Shown here piece by piece: positions 11,745 through 28,915 of a DNA stretch of 64,000 bases. The notes under the pieces were generated by a model. That model did not search any database, was not told the DNA's origin, and worked only from the letters and a program-made list of their open reading frames with translations. The stretch comes from Portunus trituberculatus. Taxonomy: Eukaryota; Arthropoda; Malacostraca; Decapoda; Portunidae. The translations under genes were made by a program, and so were the position numbers. How positions within the stretch are numbered: the stretch's first letter is position 1; the number at the start of each line of letters is the position of its first letter. The stretch is from the NCBI RefSeq assembly GCF_017591435.1, contig NC_059289.1:14304426-14368425 (forward strand). Direction: 5' to 3'.

Positions 11745-11870
11745 GCCGTCATACATTATACGAGGGCCTCCCCCCAAAAATACATTATGAACTGGCCTGA
11801 TGCATAATTCACGCCACCTTACACTATAGACATACATTATGCACGCCACCCATACATCATAATCAGCGGG
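11745..11870. repeat. Degenerate ~50-bp tandem repeat
   Basis: ATACATTAT-like words recur at about 11751, 11780, 11801, 11831 and 11851, with spacings alternating near 30 and 20 bases. ACGCCACC follows two of them. The pattern fits about two and a half decayed units of 50 bases. Confidence 0.6.
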
Positions 11871-11909
11871 TGACATGTCTGTGAGAGGTGGAGGGCTGAG
11901 GGAGGTCGT

Positions 11910-11910
<1 letters not shown>

Positions 11911-11959
<49 letters not shown>
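11911..11959. repeat. (GT)n microsatellite
   Basis: A perfect GT run of about 24 units. Confidence 0.98.
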
Positions 11960-11965
<6 letters not shown>

Positions 11966-12142
11966 GGGTCTTTCTTTTCTTAGGTGTTCTGTTATATTGA
12001 GTTCGTATTGTTGGTGTGTTTACTTATATTTCTTTTGTGTGTTTTGACTGATTTTGTTTTGCTCTTTATGATTTTGTGTTGTGGATGCCTTTTTATGGTT
12101 TACCTATATCTGTTTGCCTATATGACAGTCTGTCTACCTATT

Positions 12143-12540
<398 letters not shown>

Positions 12541-12880
12541 CCGTTCATTATAATTATTAATAAGCTGAGGACTTGGACAGGAATGATATGTAATTTATTA
12601 GCATTTTAGTATTTATTTTATTTCCTAGTTTCGCGGAAGGTGTATTTAGTATGGTTCTCTTTTCAGCTCTACCTCTTTAGAATGATTAGGAATCCTAGAA
12701 ATGTAGTTCACATACATAATCGTACCTACATAGTTACGTACATAAATACATGGACACACTAATTCAGATGCTTTATATTATAGGCAATTTAATAACAGTG
12801 GTGCTGGTTGGAGGTAAAGGCTGATGGGGAGGATCCTTTGCCTTTGCTACCCTTTATCTACTACGATAGGTTGAAATTAT

Positions 12881-13085
12881 CCTCTTCAATACAGGGACAC
12901 ATTTTTACCTTGAGATTTATGTACGATTAGACCATTTTATTGACATTAGGAAAGGTCTATGGATGTCAGAAGATTAATTGCAAGAGTCTTCACTATTCTA
13001 ATCCCTACATAAGTGTCTGAAGCTGTATAAAATCACCAAATAGTAAGCGGAATGAATATGGAAACACGTCATGGTACTCAAGGGT
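12881..13085 (-). mobile_element. MITE-like element, copy A
   Basis: About 205 bases whose reverse complement matches 13248-13450 along its whole length, with roughly four in five or more bases the same by eye. Its ends are inverted relative to each other: CCTCTTCAATAC on the left and GTACTCAAGGG on the right. TA/TAT lies outside both ends, fitting a TA target duplication. It has no coding capacity. A small non-autonomous DNA transposon is the best reading; orientation is arbitrary and given relative to copy B. Confidence 0.75.
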
Positions 13086-13247
13086 ATAGTATAACTTGTC
13101 AAATAACAACCTTGGTGCTGTAAACTCTTTCTCTGTATATTTTATAACATAAGAGAACAAAATCATGAAAGAATGTAGTTTGAATCCCCGTCTATATGTA
13201 TTTCTTTTAACAATTGTATATATGAAAGCTCAGCCATTTCCCATTTA

Positions 13248-13450
13248 CCCCTTCAGTACCATGATGCGTTTCCATATTCATTCTGCTTACTATCTGGTAA
13301 TTTTATACAGCTTCAGAAACTTATGTGGGAGATTAAAGTAGTGAAGACTGTGGCCATTAATCATCTGACATAGACCCTTCCTAATATCAATAAAATAATC
13401 TAATCGTGTACAAATTTAAAAGTAAAAATGTGTCCCAGTATTGAAAGGGT
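13248..13450 (+). mobile_element. MITE-like element, copy B
   Basis: The inverted partner of 12881-13085, separated from it by 162 bases. The ends CCCCTTCAGTAC and GTATTGAAAGGG form 12-bp imperfect terminal inverted repeats, and TA lies outside both ends. The pair could fold into a stem of about 200 bp. The internal sequence is AT-rich and non-coding. Confidence 0.75.
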
Positions 13451-13707
13451 TAGTATTTTTTGACGTCGTATTGTAGCTCTCCTCATGTTCATTTAAGGAA
13501 GTGGTTTGTCTCTTTTAAAATAACTCCAGGAAAAGTAATGATTTAACGCCACGGTCACTTCTGGCTTGATGGAGTGTCTCTGCGTGTTTTAATTCCACCT
13601 TCTGTGTTGCGGTGATAGCCTGGGAGGGGCGAGTCTGTGTCCGTTCACTTTGTCTCCTTATTTATCACGGTGAGAGGGAGGAGGATTGGTGTGAGAGCGT
13701 GATTACA

Positions 13708-13710
<3 letters not shown>
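13451..13710. other. Unique sequence, nothing recognised
   Basis: AT-rich DNA with no recognised feature. The frame 13612-13932 is terminated by and mostly made of the CT repeat that follows. Confidence 0.6.

Positions 13711-13768
<58 letters not shown>
13711..13768. repeat. (CT)n microsatellite
   Basis: A perfect CT run of about 29 units. Confidence 0.98.
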
Positions 13769-13770
<2 letters not shown>

Positions 13771-13983
13771 AAGGTTGGCAAGGTGGTGTATTTGTATATT
13801 TTTATGTTTGTATGTCTTTTTGTGTATTTTGAATGTCGTTTTGTGTGTGTTTCGTCCTCTCGTCAATATCCCTGCCAATACGACGCTTCTATGCCCACCA
13901 CCAACACAATGCTGCACTTATTCACCACATAATGCAAAAAAAAAAAAAAGAATACACGACACGCCACTGTAATACAACAACGT

Positions 13984-14100
<117 letters not shown>

Positions 14101-14187
14101 CAGACTACTGGTATGTGTTACTTCGATTTGCTTCCTGTAAAGATAAAATAATGTAAATGTGAAGAAAAAAGGTAGAAAGCTGGGTAT

Positions 14188-14188
<1 letters not shown>

Positions 14189-14246
<58 letters not shown>
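14189..14246. repeat. (GA)n microsatellite
   Basis: A perfect GA run of about 29 units. It opens a second dense cluster running to 15143. Confidence 0.98.
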
Positions 14247-14249
<3 letters not shown>

Positions 14250-14296
14250 TCCTACATTTAGTATATCTGAAAGTCCCTTAGGATGAAACCACTTTC

Positions 14297-14299
<3 letters not shown>

Positions 14300-14365
<66 letters not shown>
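14300..14365. repeat. (GT)n microsatellite
   Basis: A perfect GT run of about 33 units. Confidence 0.98.
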
Positions 14366-14366
<1 letters not shown>

Positions 14367-14581
14367 TGGCTTTTCATGTTTCCCGAGTATCTTTATCCTT
14401 TTTTTTTCTCTCTTTCTCTCGCTTCTTTTTTTTTCTCCAAAGGCGCACCTCTTGTTGGGAATGTGCATGCCCGCGTTATCTCTGAGCGTGTGTGTGTTCC
14501 GGGGAATGTCTGGGGGAAGGCGGATGTTGTTTTGGAATGGAGGGTGTGGCGATATTATGTGCAAGAAGTGGCATCCTTACC

Positions 14582-14651
<70 letters not shown>
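14582..14651. repeat. (GT)n microsatellite
   Basis: A GT run of about 31 units flanked on both sides by GTTTGTG imperfect units. Confidence 0.98.
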
Positions 14652-14654
<3 letters not shown>

Positions 14655-14724
14655 TGAAGGTGAGTGTTCCTGGATTATCAAAATTACTTCACAAATGTAA
14701 GTGTGAAAATCAAGCATTCTGCGG

Positions 14725-14873
<149 letters not shown>

Positions 14874-14936
14874 AATCAGTATAATCAGAAGCAGCAAAGT
14901 CCATGACGGAGGTGACGATTGCTGTTTCTCCACCAG

Positions 14937-14939
<3 letters not shown>

Positions 14940-15016
<77 letters not shown>
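14940..15016. repeat. (CT)n microsatellite
   Basis: A perfect CT run of about 38 units. Confidence 0.98.
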
Positions 15017-15019
<3 letters not shown>

Positions 15020-15059
15020 CACATAACAAGAGGCGATTCCCGTGCCGGATGTGCCGCGA

Positions 15060-15061
<2 letters not shown>

Positions 15062-15143
<82 letters not shown>
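15062..15143. repeat. (AC)n microsatellite
   Basis: A perfect AC run of about 41 units; closes the 14.2-15.15 kb cluster. Confidence 0.98.
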
Positions 15144-16412
<1,269 letters not shown>

Positions 16413-16495
16413 CAACATTTTGTGTGACTTTGTCATACAAAATACCTCCATTACTTTTCTGTAATTCACAAAAGGTGTCACTTTCACGTCTATGT

Positions 16496-17177
<682 letters not shown>

Positions 17178-17216
17178 ATTGTTGTTGTTGTTGTTGTTGT
17201 GTTAGGTATTGTTGTT

Positions 17217-17263
<47 letters not shown>

Positions 17264-17304
17264 GTTAGGTATTGTTGTTATTGTTGTTGTTGTACTGCTG
17301 CTGC
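17178..17304. repeat. (TTG)n array with internal tandem duplication
   Basis: TTG units are twice broken by the same TGTTAGGTATTGTTGTTATT segment, at about 17198 and 17263, 65-68 bases apart. The array ends in GCT units. A block of repeat plus interruption has therefore been duplicated. Confidence 0.93.
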
Positions 17305-17345
17305 TGCTGATTATTGATTTTTTATTCAAACTTTAATTAACTCAT

Positions 17346-20319
<2,974 letters not shown>

Positions 20320-20367
<48 letters not shown>

Positions 20368-20371
20368 ATGT

Positions 20372-20417
<46 letters not shown>
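20320..20417. repeat. (CT)n followed by (GT)n
   Basis: CT units 20320-20364, a 12-base ATGTGTGTATG link, then GT units to 20417. A run of ACAGCC units (20298-20315) precedes it. Confidence 0.96.
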
Positions 20418-20419
<2 letters not shown>

Positions 20420-20550
20420 ATGCCTTGTCCGTATGTTTGCCTGTTTGCCTTTCTGTCTGTTTGTGTCTGTCTGTCTGTCTACCTTTCTGTTTGTCTCTCT
20501 ATTTGTTTGTTTCTCTCTGCTTGCCTGCCTGCCTGCATACCTTTCTTCCA

Positions 20551-20621
<71 letters not shown>

Positions 20622-20820
20622 CTCTCTACTCTACTCTCTCCCTTCTCCTCTCTTTTCCTTTCCTCTCCTTTCTCTACTCTACTCCCATCTACTCTCTCTT
20701 CTCCACCCTTCTCTTTTCATTTCCTACCATCTCTCACCTTTTTCCTCCCCATTCATATCGTCTCACTCTCTTTCAACTGTGTCCCATCTCCCCATCCTCT
20801 CCCTTTCTGTCAGGTCAACC
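20418..20820. repeat. CTGT-degenerate tract, (CT)n and pyrimidine-rich tract
   Basis: Degenerate TGTCTGT/TTGCC units (20425-20540), a pure CT run (20554-20618), then CTACT/CTCTCC-type pyrimidine DNA to about 20810. Confidence 0.9.
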
Positions 20821-21238
20821 TTGCCCGGCGCTGCTCTGGGGTAATGAGGAAGATTTCAAGCTGGCACGGTGATTAACAAATATTACAGAGGCGCTAGTGA
20901 TTTACATAATGGGCAGGGCCGGGAGGGATCAAGGGATTCACCGTGGTTATAGTAATTAGGAGATGGAGATTACCTGAACGAGACCTGGAGGTGCGGATTA
21001 ACGTGGAGTAAAAAGATTGGGAGGGAGTTGGGGATTAGTTTGAGGCTGATGAGATTGGAAGGAAGGAAGACGGTGGGTGGGTGCCGTGTGTTCACTGGCA
21101 CGGAGTAAAGGGGTAAAGGGAGTGAAGGGAGGGAAGGAGGGGTGTGTGGAGAGACTACATAGAGGCCCGCTGCTAAATACTGGACCAGCTGGGACGAGTT
21201 CATTATACTGATGTGTGTGTGATTAGAGGAGGTTAACT

Positions 21239-21240
<2 letters not shown>
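20821..21240. other. Unique purine-biased sequence
   Basis: Nothing recognised; GGAAGG- and GGGAG-rich on the plus strand between 20990 and 21160. Confidence 0.55.

Positions 21241-21324
<84 letters not shown>
21241..21324. repeat. (GA)n microsatellite
   Basis: A perfect GA run of about 42 units. Confidence 0.98.
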
Positions 21325-21327
<3 letters not shown>

Positions 21328-22003
21328 AATGGCTACATCAGTGAGAGGATCAGAAACGTTAAATTTTAGCAGTATTGATTGTTTAAGGTCCGCTCCTGTT
21401 GTGTGACACGCCGCCCTCCCTCTTCCTCCCTTCACCCAGGACATGCCACCCCCTCACCTCCTCCTCCTGCCACACTGTCCTAACTCCACCACGCTATATC
21501 TCACCCCCGGCACAGTATCCAGGCTATCCACGCATCACCCTTCCTACTTCACCATCCTACCAGCCAAACTACCTCATGATTCCTTCACACTGAGACATTT
21601 ACAACACAGTGCTACGGTTTTCTGTACACCAACACCACCTTAATACCTTATACTTCCTCACTCCAGCCTTGATCTCAATCCCAGTATTCTACGTATCACA
21701 TTATCTCTCTTTTCTCTCCACGCTCCTCCATTCACAGTAGCATTACCTCAGCTCCCCCCTTCCCTCAGTATCTCCTGTAAGCCTTCGCCAACCCAATCAG
21801 CCAGCACACCCAGCCATCAGCTCATGCCCGGAGTGGTGCCTCTTCAGGAGTGAGTTAATACGTCACCTGTCACTCTTTTGCAACAGTAGCCGAGCGTTGT
21901 CCACCTCGCCTCCGCTCTTTGCACACCTGGCTGACAGAATATGGATATCTGCACTCTTGTATGCATGATCAAGGCGAGGGTTGACCTGCATGCAGATCAC
22001 CAC

Positions 22004-22007
<4 letters not shown>
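21325..22007. other. Unique C-rich sequence
   Basis: C- and CA-rich plus strand (CACC, CCTCC words) with no recognised gene. The two overlapping plus frames (21399-21593, 21443-21643) reflect composition. Confidence 0.55.

Positions 22008-22068
<61 letters not shown>
22008..22068. repeat. (GA)n microsatellite
   Basis: A perfect GA run of about 30 units. Confidence 0.98.
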
Positions 22069-22072
<4 letters not shown>

Positions 22073-22816
22073 ACTAGTCCATCCAGCAAGTAAATGTAAT
22101 TACTAGTACTTGAGCTACTGCGTAAATCCAGGTTTCATGTTTACTTTCGCTTGTCTGAGGTGGTTTTAACATTAATCTGTTAGTGATAGTGATGGATTAG
22201 GGGCCGAAAGCGTGATTCATGAGGGAGTGAGGGCGAGGCTACCGGCGGCCTCCTGCAGGGACAGCGAGAAAGGGATATTGCATACATGGTTCTCGATCTC
22301 GAGGCAAGAAGGATGCGATTATATAAGGCACCAGCGTGAGGCAGGACGAGAAGACCAGCAATATTTGAGCTGTGAAAATAACTACATTTTAACAAGATTT
22401 TGTGGATAAAAAAATTGCTGTAAATACATATTCGCTTATGATTTGAGTGGTGAAAAAGTTAGTAATATGATTTTTTTTTTTTACTGGAAATTAAGCAATA
22501 TGAAAGAGTTAAATGTGACGCATAAGCAAAGATAATCCAAAGAGAGCAAACAGAACAGAAAAATGCATAAGTGTCGGAGAAGAACAACACAACTGGGAAT
22601 AAACTTTTGATATGGAATGAAGGCTTTATGAGAGACCTCCATTCACGCGGTAGATGACAAGATGCATCCTCCAGAAGACATGAATCCATCCTCCTCCTCT
22701 TCTTCCTCCTCCTCCTCCAGTTGAAGTAGGCACCAACCTGTCCCCAGAGAAGCATTTAGAGCCATTGTGATCAGCTGAGGAGTTATGCCACTGTGACCAA
22801 GAGGGACAAGCGAGCC
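22069..22816. other. Unique sequence, AT-rich
   Basis: Nothing recognised apart from a T run at 22471-22481 and short CCT/CTT units at 22688-22718. Confidence 0.55.
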
Positions 22817-22885
22817 TCACGAAACGACAGGACGAGACGAGACTGGACGGAACAAGACAGAACGAGACGGGACGGGACGGGACAG
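22817..22885. repeat. Degenerate (GACRR)n pentanucleotide repeat
   Basis: Units GACGA, GACGG, GACAA, GACAG and GACTG follow one another, ending in three GACGG/GACGG/GACAG steps. About 13 units of a five-base motif are visible. Confidence 0.85.
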
Positions 22886-23347
22886 AGGTCAAGTGAGTTT
22901 ATAAAAAAGAATAAGAGAAAAAAATGACGCCGTGGAAAGATCTGGGAGGGTTTTGAGGCCCGACTTTGATGAAAATTGGGAGTCTCAGCGCCAGTCTGAA
23001 TAAACGTTGGAAAAGGACTCGAGCGTGGCGTTGAAGGGGGTGGAAGTCAATCACAGGGGGACTGACTGACTGTACAAGGCGCTGACGGTACACGGGTGAG
23101 ACTTGTGAGGGTTAGTCAGTCCGGCACGACTTCTACTGACGGAGAAGGTGGTGGTGGTGGTTGCAGCGGTGGTGATGGAGAGGTGTGGTCTGAGGGACGC
23201 AGAGTGGAGGGCAGTGACGTCGTGTTTCTTTACCTTTTCATTCCTGGCAACACTTAGAGACACTCATAAAAGGTGAAATTACAATATATATGATTTTCTT
23301 GACCTCTGCTTGACGTGAGGAAACTACGAGAGTCAGTAACCCTTTCA

Positions 23348-23352
<5 letters not shown>

Positions 23353-23414
<62 letters not shown>
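23353..23414. repeat. (GA)n microsatellite
   Basis: A perfect GA run of about 31 units. The stretch 22886-23352 before it shows no recognised feature. Confidence 0.98.
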
Positions 23415-23420
<6 letters not shown>

Positions 23421-23464
23421 TGTTTCTCTGATGCTTGAAATAGGCGTTACTGAGTGGATGGAAC

Positions 23465-23568
23465 CTCCTCCTCTTTCTTCTCCCTCCTCCTCATCTTTCT
23501 CCTCCTCCTCCTCCTCCTCCTCCTCCTCCTCCTCCTCCTCCTCCTCCTCCTCCTCCTCCTCCTCCTCC
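23465..23568. repeat. (CCT)n trinucleotide array
   Basis: Imperfect CCT/CTT units to 23499, then a pure CCT run of about 23 units. A pyrimidine-rich decayed tail continues to about 23820. Confidence 0.97.
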
Positions 23569-23931
23569 ACTTCTTTCCATATTCCACATCCTTTATGTCC
23601 CTCTGTTTCTGGTCGGCGCCTTCCCTGCCTTCCTCTTTTCATATATGCTGACACATTCCTCTGTCAAAGCGACATATTTTTCATTTATCAGCACCTTTTC
23701 TCTTCTTTTCTTTCCTCTTATATCCATTCCCTCCCTCCCACCCTCCCTGTGCCCCCTCCCGCGTCCTTGTCCTCTTTCCTACTCTTTCTTTGCCACCTTC
23801 TCTTCTCCCTCCTCCACGATCGCTCGCGGCGCAGACAGTATTAGATGAGCAATATTGCTAGTTAAATATTTACACACGCCTGAGTTTTGCGGGAAAGCCT
23901 GTGCTAATGGATTAAGGGGAGAATTAGATGC

Positions 23932-23935
<4 letters not shown>

Positions 23936-23970
<35 letters not shown>
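23936..23970. repeat. (GA)n microsatellite
   Basis: A perfect GA run of about 17 units. Confidence 0.97.
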
Positions 23971-23974
<4 letters not shown>

Positions 23975-24152
23975 CGAAATGGTCTTTTGGTTGTGAATGA
24001 TTTTATTGTGTTGATATTTTATGATTGTTTTTCTTTAGTTTTGCTTTTTCTTTCTTCTTTCTCTTTTTATTTTCTCTTATTTTCTTGTCTTTCTGTTCCG
24101 TTTGAGTGTTTCTATTGATGATTTTTTTTTGTAATATTGCATGGTCGTGTAA

Positions 24153-24153
<1 letters not shown>

Positions 24154-24228
<75 letters not shown>
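24154..24228. repeat. (GT)n microsatellite
   Basis: A perfect GT run of about 37 units, followed by further alternating purine-pyrimidine DNA including GCGCGCGTGTG near 24258. Confidence 0.98.
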
Positions 24229-24229
<1 letters not shown>

Positions 24230-24270
24230 TTTACGCGTGTGTATTTGTATATGAGTGCGCGCGCGTGTGA

Positions 24271-24686
24271 TACGACGACCAGACCAAGGTATTGTCCTGT
24301 ATACCGTGTTTGCGTGAGTGCGTGCGTGCGTGCTTGCAATCTATTTCCTCGAGTTAGACCACCTCTCATGTTTGCACTACTACTTCAGGATCGTCCGCCC
24401 GTGTGTCTGTCTCGCCTGCTCGTGTTTACTTTGGACAACAAGAGGGTCGCTTTGGAATCCTCGTAATGTCACTTAGGGAATCAATCATCGCGGCGGACTT
24501 ATCTGTTGGCGTGTGACAGGTGAGAGAGGCGAGACTAGGCGCGTGCAGAGAGAAGCCAGGTAAGAAGAGGAGCCAATTACTGCATGTCGGGACTTAGCGC
24601 TCACCTGTTCAATACCTGGCCGAGAGAGGCACGACGTCCAGTAGAGTTAAATGTATAATGAAGCGAGGCGACACAGGGGATTAGAA
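24271..24686. other. Unique sequence, nothing recognised
   Basis: Includes a short GTGCGTGCGTGCGTGC run at 24319. No gene is seen. Confidence 0.55.
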
Positions 24687-24721
24687 GGTGGTGGTGGTGG
24701 TGGTGGTGGTGGTGGTGGTGG
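24687..24721. repeat. (GGT)n trinucleotide array
   Basis: About 12 GGT units, followed by degenerate GAT/GGT. Confidence 0.96.
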
Positions 24722-24950
24722 TGATGGTGATGGTGAGGATGTGTGAATGTCCTGTTCTTGTCTGTCGTTTTCTTTCTCTTTTCTCTTTTATTGTTTTTAA
24801 TTCAAATTTTCTTCTTGTTGTACGTTTGTTTGATCTTATTGTTTCTTCTTTTGTGTTCTATTGTTTTTTTTTTTATTTAGTTTATTATTGTTTATTTCTT
24901 GTGTCCTACCTATCTTTTATCTGATCTCTTTCTTCCTTATCTTCTTACTA

Positions 24951-25258
24951 CATTCCTTGCTTTGTTTTCTCGTACTAACATTCTTTCTTTATTGTACTGC
25001 GCCTTCCTTCTTTTTATCCTTCTTTCTTTCTTTTTTTATATTGCTTCCTTATCACTTCTTATTCATCCACCATTATTATTATTATCTTCCGTCTTGTCTC
25101 ATTACATTCCTTCCTTTGCTTTCTCATACTAACATTCTCACTTTTTTTCTACTACGTTTTCCCTCTTTCTTTCTTTTTTGTATTGCTTCCTTATCCTTTC
25201 TTATTCATCCACCATTATTATTATTATTATTATCTCCGTTTCTCGCATCCTCACATTT
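24951..25258. repeat. 154-bp tandem duplication
   Basis: 24951-25104 and 25105-25258 match along their length. Shared landmarks include CATTCCTT, TACTAACATTCT, TTGCTTCCTTATC and CTTATTCATCCACCATTATT. The second copy carries more ATT units. The surrounding 24740-25600 is T/C-rich, so Phe/Leu/Ser frames here are not evidence of a membrane protein. Confidence 0.88.
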
Positions 25259-25690
25259 TTTCAAGCCTTTTCTATTTTCTATTACGCTATTTTGTATTCC
25301 TCTTTTTCCATTTTCATCTTTTGTTTTCTTTTATTTCTTGCATTCTGGTTTTCCCCGTCTTTCTCGTACTTACCACGCATTTATTTTTTCTTCTTGCGTC
25401 TCCTCTCTTTACTTTACAACACTCTAGTCAATATTCCTTCTCTTTTTCAATTCATTTTACCCCCTTTTATACATATTGCATACTCATTTTAACCTTCTCT
25501 TTCACTCTTCTACTCCTCAACCACCTCCTCTTACTCCTCCTACTCCTCTTGTTACTGCTCCTCGTTCACGCTCAAATACACAGTAACGCTCTTTATATCT
25601 GATAGATTACTGTTATATATTTTTTTTCACGAATACTGGTGCTCTACTGATGGCTGCGGGAAATGGGTAATTGTACATGGTTTGCTGACG
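25259..25690. other. T/C-rich sequence, nothing recognised
   Basis: Pyrimidine-biased up to about 25560, with CTCCTA units at 25520-25560. Confidence 0.55.
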
Positions 25691-26475
25691 CCCTTGATAA
25701 CCCTGGTGGTGAAATATGAACCTGTGTGCCTCGATTATGAAGCCTTCTCTCAATACATGAATGAGTAATGGAAGTGAAGAGGAATAAAGGACCGTGCGTG
25801 AAAGAATTCGTATAGTACAAGGATGTGTTGACTTTATTGGCTTAGATATCCTGTGGTGAGTTTGTGTTTTAATCTAAGTCTTTTTTTTGGGGTTGTGAGT
25901 GAAGTAGGATTGTTTAGAAAATATGTAAAGGATATTTCTATAGGATTCGTACTTGTTTATAAAGATGTGGATTTTATTAAGAGGTAATATTTTGTACGTA
26001 CATATTTTTAAGTTAACTTGTGTAAAAAAAAAAAAAAAATAGGACGTTTTTTTTCAGTACATGAATTATACATGATATAATGAAAATGAAGCAAGGATAT
26101 GTGTGTAGGATATCTCTAAAGGTGTGAGGACTTTATTCACGGGTACTAACTTTTATAGATCCTAGGTGAACATGCCTATGAATTTTGAAGCTTTCGTCAG
26201 TGCATGAATGAGAGATGACAGTGAAAATGAATTAAGGATGTGTGTAAAGGATACCGATAAGGATTCCGAGGTTATTGATTACTAACTTTTAAATCCTGTG
26301 GTGAGCGTGAATACCTGACTTATAAAGGTTGCATTAGTAAGCGAACTGACGGTTATAATGAAAGAAGTGAAGGATACGTGTAAAGGATATGTGTTCGTAC
26401 AAGGACGTCGAGTAAAGTGATTGATAATGGCTTTTAAATCCTGCGGTGCTGTGTTGAGATCCTTATGAGCCTTGC
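25691..26475. repeat. Decayed tandem array, ~140-bp unit
   Basis: About five diverged units start near 25748, 25895, 26053, 26195 and 26332. Landmarks are CAGTACATGAAT-like starts, GAAGTGAAG/GAAAATGAA, AAGGATRTGTGTAAAGGATA, GACTTTATT and AAATCCTGTGGTGAG. A partial unit precedes the first. Unit 2 is the least conserved. There is no coding frame. Confidence 0.78.
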
Positions 26476-27496
26476 ACTCGTAAAGGGATCACTTGGGCGG
26501 TGCTGAAGATGCGAGGTCAGGTCAGCAGTGATCCGTGCGACCTTAGGGAAGTCACGTGGAGGTCAGACCGGGTCGCGAGATGCCCCAGAAGTCCTACCCT
26601 CGACCCGTGACCCTTGGCGGGGATAAGGTCGTTCAGGGTCGCTCGGAACAGGGTGAACGGCATTCCAAAGAGCGGGAATATTGTTCGGCTCATTGATATG
26701 TTGTGAGTGGAATAAAGAGGCGAAGGATTTTGTTGTTTATTTCATGCTTTCACTTGTCACGCACGCCTTGGGGAAGAACTTTTGTGAACATCGAATAGAA
26801 ACGTCTTTTTTTCCTTTTTACTTATTTATTTGTTACTTCCTCAAAGGTTCTTATTTCCACTTTCTTTTTTTCTCAGTTCTCTTTTATATTTTTCTTTCTA
26901 CCAGCTGTTTCTCCCTCCTGCCTTAGTTTCTCTCCTCTCTACCTCCATTCCATTTAATTCCCTCCATCTGCCATCCTCCTTGTTTCTCTATCTCCTACTC
27001 CCTTCTCCCAGTTTCTCTCCCTCCTTTCTTCTCCTGCCTGTCACATTATTACACTCAGCCTTCGCCACACACAACCTCTCCTGTTCTCGCGCCATAGTCA
27101 CTCGCTCGTACATAAAACATCGCCTAGTGCCACATGCATTCCCCGTACATTAAACACGATCACATGTCCGTCCTCAGTCACTCCATGGAGCTGTAACTCG
27201 ACCCAACCACACCACTCTACACACCACACCACACCCACCGAACACGCACTCCGGCATAACCACACTCCCCTACCACCCTCGTCCCTCCAACACCCCAAAC
27301 ACTCCAAACACCCCCCCATTAGCCACTCGTAACTCCCCCCAACTCTTGCCCGTCATGTAAGACTAAGCCGATACAGCCATAACGGGAAATATGCAGGTTT
27401 CCCCCTCTGGTTCTCTACAGAAAACGTGCTCCTGAAGAGGTCGTGAGGCGCCGGGTATCCCTCGTGGGGGCTCAGGTCGTGTAAATCGAACCCGAC
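26476..27496. other. Unique sequence without a recognised gene
   Basis: GC-rich at 26480-26680, T/C-rich at 26800-27060, then C-rich with CACACC words to 27330. The frame 26830-27153 reflects the pyrimidine bias. Confidence 0.55.
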
Positions 27497-27639
27497 TCAC
27501 AAATCCTTTAGAAGATGAAGCAATTTTGATGGCGTGGACCTTGTCTTGGGGCGCAGGGACGAGCCGCCTCCCCCGAGCACATCACGCCGAGCGACGTCCC
27601 TTTGAAGTGATGGTGGGAGGGAAGGAGGGAGGGAGTGTG

Positions 27640-27845
27640 AGAGAAAGCCACTAGCACCACCACTATCTCCACCACTATCACTATCACCACCTCCTTTACC
27701 ACTGTCACCACCACCACACAACCATCACTATCGACAATAACACTTTGAACATCAATAACAAAAAGATAACAACAACAAAAACATCATCATCAACAACAAC
27801 AACAACAACAACAACAGCAACAACAACAACAACAACAACAGCAAT

Positions 27846-27891
<46 letters not shown>

Positions 27892-27900
27892 TTTACGACT
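27640..27900. repeat. CAC/ATC units and (AAC)n array
   Basis: CACCACTATC-type units (27652-27735) are followed by AAC units with a few AGC and ATA variants (27772-27892). A 16-base A run lies at 27919-27934. Confidence 0.93.
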
Positions 27901-27934
27901 ACAACAACATTTCTCTACAAAAAAAAAAAAAAAA

Positions 27935-28915
27935 TAAATCTGACAAACCATTAATCCTCCCATCACTTTCAGCCGTTACAGTCGGATACAATTAAATACC
28001 TTCCTTCACCCTACAAGTGGTACCCTATGGAGGCGGCAGTGGCGGCAGTGGTGGTGGTCGGGGTGAGTGCCTGTGGTCGTGTGAGGGGCGCGTTAGAGGC
28101 CTGTGGTCCGCGATCCCTCCACACCCTTGCTCCTCAACTCAGGGGTGGAGGGAGGGGCGGTGGTAGGGGACGGAAGGAGAGGAGGTGGTAGACGGCGGGA
28201 AAGAATATGAGACAAGAATGAGCCGCGCGAAAGTGACGTAGTGGAGGGATGAGACAGGGAGAGAGGAAAGTTAGCTGGGGGGAAAGGAGGCGGGGAGGGA
28301 AAAGTTGGATGATTCGGTGTTGGGAATATATGCTATCAGGCGGCGGGGAAGGAGCAAAGTTAGAAGGGAATGTTAGAGGTGACGGCGGGGAGACCTATAC
28401 GAGGTGCATATTATCGCGACCCTTTCATTTTCATGCTGCCGATCAACCTTACACTTATTGCCGCTGCCTCGCCAGAAATTAATCAAACAACGAGAATCTG
28501 CTCTTCCTTATGGCGAGAACACAGACTGAAAGATTGACGCTACGCTTAACATTTTCACAATAACATGAATTTCTTTTAATTTTCATACCAACCACTACCT
28601 TTAGCCGTGTTACTGAAGCCGCACGAGAAATCAATCAGCACTCCCTCCATTTACGGGGACTCTGAAATACTGATAGTGGCGCCGCGTTTAACATAACATT
28701 TCGGAATAATAACACCAACTTGTGATGAAAATGACGGACTGGCGTAGAGGTTTTAGTGATTACCGTATAATTTTGTGAGGAAGAATATACCCAGGCCTGT
28801 TAATGGCGAGAGACAGGGAGGTGAAGGGGAGGAAGGCAGGGGAGGGATGAGGGATGGAAGTGTGGCGGATGAGATGATAGAGAAAAGCAGGAGGTGAGAG
28901 GATGACAGCCGCGAG

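Noticed and set aside
24861..25602. Phe/Leu/Ser-rich frames resembling membrane proteins
   Set aside because: They follow from a T/C-rich strand and span a tandem duplication.
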